From: Portulaca oleracea
Lineage: Eukaryota > Streptophyta > Magnoliopsida > Caryophyllales > Portulacaceae
Reading direction: 5' to 3'
Length of the DNA: 64,000 nt
NCBI GenBank assembly: GCA_029582165.1
Contig: CM055870.1
Coordinates: 19,756,832 to 19,820,831, forward strand
This document shows positions 43,550-54,977 of this stretch, piece by piece (position 1 is the first letter of the stretch; every line of letters begins with the position of its first letter). The notes beneath the pieces were generated by a model, which searched no databases, was not told the origin of the DNA, and saw nothing but the letters and a program-made list of their open reading frames with translations. The position numbers and the translations under genes are program-made.

Positions 43550-44483
43550 ATGTCTAGCAACTTTCAAAAGCTAGAACGATTTGAAGGAGTGGACTTTCGA
43601 CATTGGCAAAGCAAGATACATTTCTTACTTACTACTCTCAATGTGTCTATGTGCTTAACATTGAGATTTCTCCCAAGGCGGTTCAAGTACCTTTAACCGA
43701 GAAAGCACAAACATCTTTAAGCGAGAAGTCTCCCACGGAATCAACCGACAAGACATCCAAGAATGGTGATAAGAACAAGGGACAAGGTGAAGACAAGACA
43801 CCTATGGAGGCTACTTGGCAAAGGCTCAAGATGGAGAATGACGACTACATATGTAGAGGATACATTCTCAATGGGACGAGCAATACTCTCTTCGATGTCT
43901 ATCAACATGTGGAGACGACCAAGAAGCTTTGGGAGATGCTTGAAGCTAAATACATGTCGGATTATGCAACAACTAAGAGTTTTCTTGTTAGTCAATTCAT
44001 GACATTTAAGATGGATGATAATAGGAAAATTCTAGATCAATTTCATGAGATTCAATGTATTTTGAGTAACTTCAAACAACACAAAACATGGATGAATCTA
44101 TAATCGTATCTTCTATCATTGAAAGTTACCCTCTTCTTGGAATGAGACTAAAAGGACACTCATGCACCGGAAAGAGGCTATGTCTCTTGAAGGATTGGCT
44201 AACCATCTTCAGATTGAAGAAGTGTTACGCCTACAAGTTAGTACCAAAGAGCAATCTAAGGTCCATATGGTACATGAGATCAGAGTAAGGGAAACAAGAA
44301 TAAGAATAAGAGTCACACAAAACCAACCAAGGGAATTCAAAAGCCTAAGCAAGTTTGTTGGGAACATGGCAAGCCGGGGCACACAAAGAGAGAGTGTTAC
44401 TAATGAAAAAGAAGCATGGTCTTTTGAACAAAGATACATCAAAAGGCAAGAGCAAGGAGAAGGAACCCAATTCCTTCGTGATT
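43550..44483 (+). pseudogene. Copia gag (broken)
   Basis: An ATG at 43550 opens MSSNFQKLERFEGVDFRHWQ, then shifts frame near 43640 to the frame 43603-44103 (WQRLKMENDDYICRGYILNG and KKLWEMLEAKYMSDYATTKS), the UBN2/gag domain of copia elements. The end has the zinc knuckle VCWEHGKPGHTKRECY at about 44354-44401. Its second Cys is His, a C-x2-H-x4-H-x4-C pattern. Several frameshifts separate the parts. Confidence 0.75.
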
Positions 44484-45671
44484 AAGGATCAAATCAATGT
44501 GGTCTCCATTGGTAGTATTGATTGGTACATAGACTCGGGAGCGTCAAGGCATGTTTGCATTGACAAGAGTTTATTCAAGACTCTCAAACCGACGGATGAT
44601 GGTATGAAACTCCACATGGGCAACAACCATCCGGTTAAAGTTGAAGGCATTGGGCAAGTAGAACTCACTTTCACTTTCGGGAAATCTTTGCTTTTGAATG
44701 ATGTGTATTTAGCTCTAGAAGTTTGTAAAAATCTTGTATCCAGTTATCTTCTTAGTAAGTGTGGTTTTATACAGGTTTATGATGGGGATAACTATGTACT
44801 TTCTAAGGGAGAGACTTTTGTTGGGAAGGGATATGTTTACAGTGAAATGTTTAAGTTGAATGCTAAAAGTAATAAAGACGACATGATTTCTGTGTATATG
44901 CATGTGTCAAGTTTAAAAAGTTCTTTTCTATGGCATGCTAGATTAGGGCATGTGAACTTAAAAAAATTGAAGGAAATGTCCAATATTGATTTAATTCCTA
45001 AATTGAATGATGACATAGAAAAGTGTAAGACATGCATGCTTAAGAAGATCACTAAAAGTTCATTCTCAAGTATAAAAAGAACTTCTAAATTGCTTGATTT
45101 AATTCATAGTGGTTTAGGTGATTTTCATAGTACAACTTCTATAGGTGGTAAGAAGTATTATGTGACTTTCGTTGATAATTATTTTAGATTTTGTCAAGTT
45201 TATCTTTTGAGTTTTAAAGATGAAACACTTGAAAATTTTAAAGTTTACAAAACTAGAGGTGGATTATAATGTGAGACCTTTATTAAAGTTTTAAGATCCG
45301 ATAGCGCAGGGGAATTTTATGATCCAAAGTTTTTTCAAGAAACGGGGATTGTACATGAGACAACCGCCCAGTATACACCACAGCAAAATGGGGTTGCAAA
45401 AAGGGAAAATAGAACTTTAAAAGAAATGGTGAATTCTATGTTGTCTAACTCCGGCTTAAGTAATGGGTTTTGGGGTGAAACCATTTTAACGACCTGTTAT
45501 ATTTTAAATAGAGTTCCAATAAAAGCAAATTCTAGTACCCCATATAAGTTATGGAACAAAAGGAAACCAAATCTAAAGAATTTTAGGAGTTGGAGTTGTA
45601 GGGCCATTGTAAGGGTACCGAAACCTAGGAAAATGAAATTAAGTGAAAGAGAATTGAGTGCATCTTTATAG
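44484..45671 (+). pseudogene. Copia protease and integrase (broken)
   Basis: IDWYIDSGASRHVCIDKSLF carries the aspartic protease DSGAS. FLWHARLGHVNLKKLKEMS and KCKTCMLKK form the pre-integrase HHCC zinc region. The integrase core follows, but HSGLGDF has Gly where the first catalytic Asp is expected, and QQNGVAKREN has Lys where the catalytic Glu is expected. The second Asp (LRSDSAGEFYDPKFF, just after a stop at about 45268) is kept. Two of three DDE residues are therefore lost. Confidence 0.8.
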
Positions 45672-47644
45672 GCTATGTTCAAGATAGCAAAGTTTATAAG
45701 TTTTTGGTAATTTATCCAAATGAGTAGATATCGTTGAATACCATTATGGAATCGATAGATGTATAAGACTAGGTTCTTCAATTCCTAGACCTAAAGATAT
45801 AATTCAAGATGTTGTTCCTCAAATTGAGCCTTGTGATGTAAATCACGAGGATACATCCATACAAGATGATCTATTGAATCATGATGTCATTCATGATAAA
45901 GAAGATGAAAGTATTGAATTAAGAAGGAGTAAAAGAGCAAGGAAACCAAAGGATTTTGGGTCAGACTTCTAAGTATATTTAGTAGAAGGTTCAAGGGACT
46001 CGGTTAAAAGAGAGACCCTATATATGTACAACATAGACAAAGATCCAAAGACTTTTAAAGAAGCTATGCAATCTCATGATGCTTCTTTATGGAAGGAAGC
46101 TGTATAAGATGAGATTGATTCTACAAGAGAAAACAATGCTTGGATCTTGGTTGATTTTTCTTTGGGCAGTAAACCAATTACCTCTAAATGGATCTTTAAA
46201 AGGAAAAAGAGAGTAGATGGTACCGTTGAGAGGTATAAAGCCCGGTTGGTTGTAAGGGGTCTTACTCAAAAGTACGGTATCGACTACTTTGATACATATG
46301 CACCGGTAGCTAGGATAGCTTCAATACGTGTATGGTTGGCTTTAGCTACTATCCATAAGCTAGTAATCCATCAAATGGATGTCAAGATGATATTCTCAAA
46401 TGGTGAACTAGAAGAGGAAGTGTATATGGAACAACATGAAGGGTTTGTTGTTGAAGGTCAAGAAAAGAAAGTTTGTAAACTTATAAGGTCCTTATATGGA
46501 CTTAAGCAAACACCTAAGCAATGACATAAAAAGTTTAATGAAGTAGTGTTTTCAAGTGGGTATAAGATCAATGAGTCGGATAAGTGCATATACTATAAGT
46601 TTGAGAATGACAAAGGGGTGATCATTTGGCTATACGTTGATCTTTGGAGTGACATGGAACAAGTTAATATGATCAAAGAATTTCTATCCTCCAAGTTCTT
46701 TATCAAGGACATGGGTGAAGCAGATGTAATTCTTGGTATTAAGATAATTAGAAATATTGATGGAATAAGTTTATCTCAAGAGCATTACATTGAGAAAATT
46801 TTAGACAAGTTCACAGGTAAGAATATAGCTCCGATAAGTACACCTTATGATTCAAGTAAGAAACTAGAGAAGAACATGAGTTCTCCAATTCATCAACTTG
46901 AATATGCTAAGGTAATAGGAAGTCTCATGTATGTTATTGACAAGTACAAGGTCAGACATTGCTTATGCAATTGGTAAGTTAAACAGATATACAATTAATC
47001 TGGTAAAATGCGTTGGTATGCTGGTCGGAGAATACTAAAATATCTAGTTGGTACTAAAAGTTACCAACTCACTTATAAAGGAGAGCCTTAGGTATTAAAA
47101 GGTTACTCAGATGCAAGTTGGATATAAGCAAGATTATTTTTCAACTACTGGGTGGATGTTCCTATCAGAAGGTGGAGTGATTTCTTGGGGTCTAAGAAAC
47201 AAGCTAGTATAACTGACTCCACTATGGCTTAGGAACTGATAGCATTATATGATGCATGTATAGAAGCAGAATGGTTAAGGAACCTATTATAGGAAATACC
47301 TCTTTGGTATAAACCATATCACAATTCATTGTGATAGCAAGTCTACTCTTGATGTTGTGTATAGTCATGTCTACAATGGAAAGTCAAGGCACATTGGTTT
47401 AAGACATGCCTATATTCATCAATTAATAAGGGATGAAGTAGTAACTTCATGGTTTATCAAATCAAAAGAAAATTTAGTTGATCCTTTAACCAAAGGATTA
47501 CCTAAAGAGTTTATATTAAGTGTTTCAAAGGGGATGGGTTTAAGTATAACTCAAGTTTCTACCAATTACAACAAAGACTCAACTTTACAAATTGGAACAA
47601 CACCAATTTCTAAAGTTCAAATGAGTACGGAGTTGTTAAATTAG
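45672..47644 (+). pseudogene. Copia reverse transcriptase and RNase H (broken)
   Basis: KWIFKRKKRVDGTVERYKAR, GIDYFDTYAPVARIASIR and HQMDVKMIFSNGELEEEVYM mark the RT domain. A TGA replaces Trp after LKQTPKQ (46522-46524), and the catalytic YVDD block is shortened to LYVDLWSDMEQ. RNase H remains as separate frames, the last at 47357-47644 (GKSRHIGLRHAYIHQLI and ENLVDPLTKGLPKE). Stops and shifts are frequent from 46980 on. Confidence 0.8.
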
Positions 47645-47729
47645 TAGGACGCATCAATCTTTAAAATCTCACGGTTAAGTGATGCTTAGAATCTGTAATG
47701 GCAAGAGGTTGAATAGTGATACTCTTAAT

Positions 47730-48018
47730 TAGGGGTGTGCATTATTCTGTTTTGAACTAAATAAATCAAAACCGAACCGAATTAACCGGTCCAAACCAAA
47801 CCGATATTTATTTAGTTCGGTTTTCAGTTTGGACTTTATGCCTTATTCGGTTTTCGATTTATTCGATTCCGGTGAAAAACATAAAAAGTGTGCATTTTTC
47901 GGTTCAAAACCGAACACCGAACCGATTTATTCGGTTCGGTTTTTGGTTTGGACTTTGCCCCTTGTTCAGTTTTCGATTGGCCCGATTTGGTTCAGTTTTA
48001 AACCGATGAATAACCCTA
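47730..48018. mobile_element. hAT-like MITE inside the copia element
   Basis: The element begins TAGGGGTGTGCATTATTC and ends GATGAATAACCCTA, and is flanked by a perfect 8-bp duplication CTCTTAAT (47722-47729 and 48019-48026). The interior repeats AACCGAACCGA / TTCGGTTCGGTTTT. The 8-bp duplication and TAGGG termini indicate hAT-mediated insertion. Confidence 0.85.
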
Positions 48019-48446
48019 CTCTTAATGGACTTTGTGGAAACCTAATTATAGGGGTTGTATATTACAAAGTCTACCTTTGTAAGTGTTATGTGTTGCCACA
48101 TAAAGGAACTTGGAGCTAGAGTTCCGAAACACTTACGAAAAGATAAGGACACAAGACCGGATAACAGTGTTAAGTAAAGTCGTATGTGTGTTATGAGCGT
48201 GGCAATCAGTATGAACACAAAGTTCAAATACTTGTCTACTTTGTGATTTAGATCCAATTCTTGCTTATATACACTAATTGAAAAGTTCAAAGAGCAATCT
48301 ACTTTTCACCAGGTTATTTAGGCATATGCTTTGTGTGTTTCTCGGGTGATTACAAGTATTTCTCAAATGGCGGGGGTGTTAGCTCCTTAAGTTACAATCC
48401 AAGTTTATTTCAAGGGCTTTTTCATACTCTTGAAATGGCGGGGGAT

Positions 48447-50423
48447 TGTTGGGATTATTTCAAGAATTTAAGAAGATTATATAGCATGAGAAGTCATGTG
48501 AGACAAGTATAAGAATCTTATATAAGATAAACATAAGAAATATGATCAACACGGGTGAATACAAGCCCAGCACGACCCATACTGGTCTCTAGAGAGCTAG
48601 ATTGAGCTCCTTGGGCCCAACACGAACCGTGTTAAGGCATCACAGACCGTGGTGCTCCAACACGGATTGTGGTGATCTCATCACTAACCGTGTTAAGGCT
48701 GATCATGATCTGTTTTAATGCTCCAACGGCTATATAATCTTCTCCATTAAGTCATAATCTCGATTTTATATTAGATTTAAGTAGACTTAGTCAAGGTCAA
48801 TATATTCATTAATGAGCTTAATTAAGTCATTTGACCAAGGGTATGAAGAGGGGGAGAAGTCTCCTATAAATAAGATACATTCTCTAGCCATTTGAGCACA
48901 CCATCCTATAATCACAAACTCTCATTCTTGTCTAGACTGCAACTGATAAGTGTTATTTATGACTATGTTTTTTAGGGGAATTTGATAGTGAATTAGAGAT
49001 AGCTTTGATTGTAAATCTTGATTTATATCCCAATTTCCCTATTACACTTGGTGTTGTTGTTTTTTATGTAAATTTTTAGGATTGGAGGCCAAAACACCAA
49101 CAATTCCTCTACATTTAGCAAGAACGGAGACACCACAGGCCTCCAGTAGTCAAGGCCAGAGCGTGGTACGAGTTTTAGAGTAAACGGAACAGATACAGTG
49201 GCCAACAATTCCTCCACATTTGGCAGGCTCGGTCGGGTCGCGCCATTCTATTTCCATGAATGAAAAAGATAGGCAGCGACAGTTTTTTTTCATTCATCTA
49301 TCATTCATTCTTCATTTAGAGGCCATCAGGAGAGAAAGAAACCCTAATATCCCCATCTACTCCTCAATTCTCCATCAATATTCAAGATAAAATCATCTCA
49401 AGAGAAGCAAAGATCAAGATTCGAGAAGAAATCATCAACGCTCGCGAAGAAGGCTTCACCCCGTGATCGAAAGACTCGACGTTTGTATTCTTTGTAGTTT
49501 GTCTTTCTTGTCGATTTCCTTCTTTGTTTTGAGATTCGATTATGATGTTCGCAACTTGTTTTATGTTTTCTTTGACAATGAGTGAGTAGTTTTCTTGAAT
49601 TTTAGGGTTTTGCAACCTAAAACAATGTAGTTTGATTGAACGCTGCTAGTTTGTACATGAATTCTTGCTAGAATCAAAAGGAGGTTGTGTTTTCCATGTT
49701 TATGTGTGTTCTTTGAGCGCTCGAATACTCATGATTTGAGACTAACCTGAGAAGTACTGAAAGGTGAATTAGGATAATCTGACTACCAACCTTTCTACCT
49801 AGTTTTGTGAAATTTGAGAAAAGAATAGCAAATTAGGGAACCTTTTTGATACCTTCAACTTTGATTAACTTGAAAAACATATGAAAGTTGTAATTTAGGG
49901 TAATTGAGGTAATTCTATTAGCATCGAAAGAGCAGTAGAGTTCTTATGGTTATCGTTCTTGATTCATTCTTGAATGTATGATTGTGCAAGTTATGTTTTA
50001 ATAATCAAACTCATTGTTAGGAAAACAATTCCCTAGAAATATTTCTCCCTTGATTGAATCTTTGATTAATTTCCCTGCTTTATTAGTCCTAATTAGTTGT
50101 TAGACCTTTCCAAAACCTAAAACCTGGTTGGCTTAGCAATCACATAGAGAACTAGTTTACTGCGCTGCTAATTGAGTCCCTGTGGGATCGACCTTGACGT
50201 GCTACTCCATACACTGTGCGCTTGCGGCCCTGTCAGCAACTATACTTGATTGTTTCAAGTGAGAAACAATATTCTTGAGTGTGTTAAGTGTTAAGTTTTA
50301 TCCCTTTGAACATTTACGGTATAGTAGATAGTTCTTAAGGAAAGTGAGTTTGTCGGCGACTCTTAGCGATATCCTAAGTGAGTTTACCATTGGAATCTAT
50401 ACCATACTCCCTTAGCTCTAACA
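48447..50423 (+). repeat. Copia 3' LTR, split by a solo LTR
   Basis: The first part, 48447-48943, starts TGTTGGGATTATTTCAAG just after the polypurine tract. The second part, 50241-50423, resumes TATACTTGATTGTTTCAAGT and ends CTCTAACA. Together they give about 680 bp against 705 bp for the 5' LTR. Confidence 0.85.
48944..50235. mobile_element. Solo LTR (gypsy-like) inserted in the copia 3' LTR
   Basis: The segment starts TGATAAGTGTTATTTATGAC, ends GCTTGCGGCCCTGTCA and is flanked by a perfect GCAAC duplication (48939-48943 and 50236-50240). It is 1292 bp with no primer site, no polypurine tract and no coding region, so it is a solo LTR left by recombination. The tail (TGGGATCGACC and GTGCGCTTGCGG) is typical of Tat/Athila-type gypsy LTRs. 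That family call is from memory. Confidence 0.85.
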
Positions 50424-51139
50424 GTTCTCCACTAAGTTGTGGTCTGCTAATCCCTATTCTTCTTTCCCCTTCCCTTTCAGGTTGTTGAAGAAAAATTTGA
50501 AGTTATTGACATATGTGAAGTGCTTACTTGAGTGGGATTGATTTTGATAGATATCATGTAATTTGAATGTATATAAGTCATCTTTATATATCTATGGAGT
50601 ATGCATATGAGTTAAGAGGCAGTGTGTGTATGTATATGTGTAGAGTTATGTTTTAATATGCAATGTTGCATAGGTTTGTGAATGCATTTAGATTGGACTT
50701 CGAGCGTGTTGCTTGTGATATACTCTACGATGTGGTTGTTGAGTTAATTTCCATTGGTTTTGAATTTATTTACAAAGATGTAAAGTTTTAAGCCTGGTAA
50801 ACGCCCATGATACAAATGAAGCTCTATCGGAATTTTCCTGAACAATATTTTAAAATGGATGTTTAGTTGCCTCTTTTACCTCTCAAAACCTTAATAAAAT
50901 TAAGATTGACTGACCCTAATAGCCCCTCATAGGAGTTGGGTTATTATTTAAAGTTTGTAAGAAACCTTTTAAGTTCGTAGAAAGGCACACTACGTTGCTT
51001 CACAATAGCTTAGGAGACTTCAACAATCATGTGAGTAGGGATGGTAAAAGGTACAATATTACTTTATTACTACTCTTGTTATACTAGTTTGATATTCTTG
51101 CAAATTTGGCTAACTTTAGGCGCATTTTTTCTACTCAAT
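50424..51139 (+). other. Possible upstream part of a LINE relic
   Basis: One frame near 50450-50530 (SSFPFPFRLLKKNLKLLTYV) is loosely LINE-like. The remainder is AT-rich and non-coding. Confidence 0.3.
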
Positions 51140-52879
51140 TATCTATAAATGTGTATCCAAACTTTTAGTCAACAGAACCAAGGTGGTTCTTCCCCATATT
51201 TTGAATGTAAGTCATGCGACTTTTGTATATATGGAGAGAGCTCATTCTTAACATCTTGATGCCCCAAGGGCTAACCCGAGACTTCAACAAAAAGGCCACA
51301 ACCTTGAGTTGCTTCCTAAAAAATTAACCTTCGCAAAGCATTTGACACGGTATATTGGAAGTTCACCAGGGAGATTCTAGCGGGTTATAAATCTCCCCCT
51401 CTGACAATTCTTCAAGTGGATTATCACATGTATTACCTCCACTTCTTTCAACATGTAAATCAATGGGACTAACCATGGCTATTTCTTCAGGGGGAGAGGA
51501 TGCGTTAGGGGGTTGGATCCTATCTCCCCACTTATGTTCGTTATAACCATGAAATATGTCTCCAAGTTCTTGGCTCATGTTACCTTGTATAATAGTTTTA
51601 AATTCTACCCTAAATGCAAACAAATGAAGCTCACCTACTTGGTTTTTGTTGATGATCTTTTAGTCTTCTCTACAACAAACATGACATTGATGCAACACAT
51701 CATGAGAACCTCCAACCACTTCATTGAGACTTCAGTTATGGCAAAAAATGCAACAAAATTCATAGTTCTGATTGCGAGGGTGACTCAAGGTGTGAAGAGA
51801 GACATCTATGAGCTCATATGCTTTTAAGAGGGGTCCTTCCCAATATCTTACTTAGGCAGTTTCTGACAACAAATTGAGCAAAAGTAAGTGTGTTAAATTT
51901 ATTGACAAGCTTGCTTTGAGAATTCACCAATGGAGAACCAATAACTTCTCCTATGCGAGTAGGGTTACCGTGACCAATTCAGTCCTCATGGGTTTATATA
52001 CATTATATGCCTTTATTTTCATCGTTCCCTCAAAAACTCTTCTGGTTAGCTAGCTCCACCGACTCTTGTGATCCTCATATGGCATGGGAAACCGTTTTCC
52101 TCCTTAAATCCCAAGGTGGACTCGATATAAAGAACATGAACAAATGGAATATATCTTGGTGGATAAGCAAGTCAAGGCGATTTCTCAATACAAACTATGT
52201 TTGTGGGTGAAATGGATCCACGAGCATTGCATCAAAGGTCATGATTGGTGTCAAATCTCACCCAAGGGTGGCACTTGTTGATACGTTAAGAACATTTGCA
52301 AAGTCAAGGACGACCTTAAGGTTCTTATTGTCAACAAAAGCACTTACAAGGTCAGTGAAGTTTATAAGGCTTCTTGTGGCGTTTGAGATCAATGTCATTG
52401 GGACACAATTAGTCTAGAATCAACTTAATACCCTGAGACACTTCTTCATAGCTTGGATGACTCTCCATGGAAGACTTCTTGTCCACTTCAGAATGGCAAC
52501 ACATAACATTCAATGTGAGTTGACATGTCCCTTCTGTAATCAAGCCTCAAAAACAATTGATCACATCCTTTTTTACTTTAACTTCACCACTAGCCTGAAA
52601 GTGGCCACCACTCACTGTTGCATCTCCTAACCTATACTGACAATCTACATAATTGGCACAAGAAGGTCTTAAATTGGAACACAACCATCAAGTTGCCTTT
52701 GTCGCGGTAGTGAGTATCATCCACAACGTTTGGAGATCTAGGAACCTTAGAGTTTTTGACAAAATTCTTTTGGACACGAATCAAGCCTCTGATACCGTTA
52801 GTAGATCCTTGAGAAATAGAACTTGCGTATAATAGTTATCACTCAATGTAGCTCTAAATATGCTAAATGTATTGATACC
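51140..52879 (+). pseudogene. LINE ORF2 relic: reverse transcriptase and zinc-binding region
   Basis: In shifting frames the plus strand gives NRTKVVLPHILNVSHATFVY, KINLRKAFDTVYWKFTREIL, DPISPLMFVITMKYVSKFL and LTYLVFVDDLLVFSTTNMTL, the last with the FxDD catalytic pair. LKSQGGLDIKNMNKWN and LWVKWIHEHCIKGHDWCQI mark the zf-RVT region, and IIHNVWRSRNLRVFD the C-terminus. It is a 5'-truncated, frameshifted L1-type element. A Mutator-like element is inserted after TTTTGTAAA at 52880-52888, and the flank resumes at 62495. Confidence 0.75.
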
Positions 52880-53314
52880 TTTTGTAAAGGGTTTTTGGAT
52901 ACTAATATACTGAATTTTTAGGGTGTTGGACAATAATACACTGAACTTTAACCTTAGACAATAATATACTGTACTTTAAGGGATGTTGAACAATAATGCA
53001 CCTAGAACGATTCCGACAATGGCTGACTTGGTGACAATCCTATTTACCAGGTTGAGGAGATGAATTGACCCAAAAATATTTAAATTTATGACATGTCAAC
53101 TAATCCACACATAAGCAAAAGGAATCAACTATGAAAAGAATAAAAAAACATAAAGTCACATTTGCTTAAACATGTTTTCACTGAGAGATTGTTGTTGTAA
53201 TTGTATAAAATCACCTTTGCTTATGTAGATTAGATGAAATGTCATAAATGTAGATATTATTTAGCCAATTTATCTTCTCGACCCGCCCCGTAAGATCACC
53301 ACCAAGTCAGCCAT

Positions 53315-54965
53315 TGTAACGTGGTTTTGTAACCCCGGTTTTTATATTGTTCTCCTCGAGGAGCTAGGGGCCTTGGCTAAGAAACTCGGTCTAAGGTCGG
53401 ATTAAGATCGCTAAGGTAGGGTAATGGGTTGAAAGAAGATCACAAAGCGAGAAAATAAACTAAGGTCAGTTAAGGTGAAACAATGGGTTTCGGGGGCTTT
53501 TCGGGATGCAAACATGAAACAAGGAGATAGGTTTTGCGACAAGAGAGCAAGAATGAAGAAAATCAAGTGGCAATTCCGTTAGAAAATACCAACCGGGCTT
53601 CCTCTTTCGAGGATAGTCCGGATTTAACTTCCCTAAAGTCCACCACGGACCCGGAGGGTTAATGAAACGGTGTTCCCTAGTTAGTCTCTACTCACTCTCG
53701 TGAGTAAAGTGCTAACTATCCCAATTCCAACCTTCCAATTCAAGTGTTGGATGTGTTCGGGGACTTTCGGACCCAAATACATCCCACTTGAGGGATGGAA
53801 TGGAGTGGGAAAGGTGATTTCCCAACTAATTACTCACTACAATTGCTAACCCATGCCTAATTACCATTCACACCCTTAATTACCCCCTAACCCATTAGGG
53901 TTTTAGCCACTACCCATCACAACTATGCTAACAACATCAACAAAACCAACCCTAGGCATGATTTCTATCATACAACAACAATCGAAAGACAATCAAAGCA
54001 ATTAAAGAGCAAAGAAAGTAATTAACAAGAAATTAAAGTAATTAACAAAGTAGAATTGATTTAAGGGAAGAAGAAACTTATCAAATGCTGTAGAAGAACA
54101 AGGAAGAACAATGGAAAGGATAATCCCAAGCAATTTCTCAATTGTTGAATCCTCCAATCTTGAAAACAATCCAAAATACACCAAACCCTAGATTAATCTC
54201 TCTCTAAAACTCCTAATTATAAGGCTGGAAATAATGTCTAACACTCTTTAAGATTCCCCCTCAAGAAATCGTCAAAAGGAGTATATATACAAGTGGAGTT
54301 AGTTGGGCAAAACGCGCCGTTTAAAGCCCGACACATGCGTAGGAAACAGGGGAGGTCGCGGGTGCCACCTGAAGGGTGGCGGGCGCTACCTTGCGGAAAC
54401 TCCCAGGAAATTATGAGCTTCGATCGACCGCAGGCGCGGTCTCCCTATACCGCAGGTGCGGTCTTCCTCGGCCTAGCGGAGGTAGCGGGTGCCACGCCAA
54501 GGGTGGCGGGGGCTACCCTGCGAAAACTCTCAGGCGATTATGAGCTTCGATCGACCGCAGGCGTAGTCTCCCTATACCGCAGGTGCGGTCTTCCTCGGCC
54601 CAGCGGAGGTAGCGGGTGTCAAGCCAAGGGTCGCGGGGGCTACCCTACTCTTTTCTTCTCTTTGTTCCTTCCTTCTTTCCAAGGCATGTAACGCCCACTA
54701 CAAGGATCGTAGTGGCTGTTACCTCGCTGATTTGCACCAAATAAAGGGAAAGTGGTCCGGGGTTAACTCCGCCTCGGCTCTCGGTTCGGTTCGGCTCGGG
54801 AAATCACCAAAAACGCTAAAAAAACCCGTTTTACCTCGTTTTTGTGTAAAACGCCAAAACCTACAAAATAACCCAAAATGTACTAAAGTGCATGAAAATA
54901 AACACGAAATGAGTCAAAAGCCTAAGTATTAAGGCGTTATTTAGACACAAAATTGGGTCTAAACA
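53315..54965 (-). repeat. Athila 3' LTR
   Basis: The minus strand starts TGTTTAGACCCAATTTTG and ends ACGTTACA. It contains 127-bp tandem units (54355 to about 54648). From 53555 to 54554 I see only one difference from the other LTR (54318), whereas the two outer parts carry most of the roughly 35-40 differences. Confidence 0.9.
54355..54648. repeat. 127-bp GC-rich tandem repeat in the Athila 3' LTR
   Basis: Units start at 54355 (GTCGCGGGTGCCACC), 54482 (GTAGCGGGTGCCACG) and 54609 (GTAGCGGGTGTCAAG), a period of exactly 127 bp. The third copy is partial. Each full unit contains CCGCAGGCGCGGTC and CCGCAGGTGCGGTC, near-palindromic blocks. Confidence 0.85.
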
Positions 54966-54977
54966 CCCCCCCACACT
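54966..54977 (-). other. Polypurine tract of the Athila element
   Basis: The minus strand reads AGTGTGGGGGGG directly before the TG of the 3' LTR, the expected place for the plus-strand primer. Confidence 0.7.

Larger units (their letters stand above)
42808..50423 (+). mobile_element. Degenerate Ty1/copia retrotransposon (TNT1-like) with two nested insertions
   Basis: The 5' LTR is 42808-43512. The 3' LTR is 48447-48943 plus 50241-50423. Between them lie gag, protease, integrase, RT and RNase H in copia order. A polypurine tract, GAAATGGCGGGGGAT, lies at 48432-48446. A hAT-like MITE sits in the internal region (47730-48018) and a gypsy-like solo LTR splits the 3' LTR (48944-50235). The flanks (CTATT and GTTCT) do not match, so no 5-bp duplication survives. 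Polymerase and integrase catalytic motifs are mutated, so the element is dead. Confidence 0.85.

Noticed and set aside
54293..54691. A 132-aa plus-strand ORF, repeated almost identically at 61686-62084
   Set aside because: It lies in the GC-rich tandem repeats of both Athila LTRs and has a non-ATG-like context. It is a by-product of the 127-bp units.
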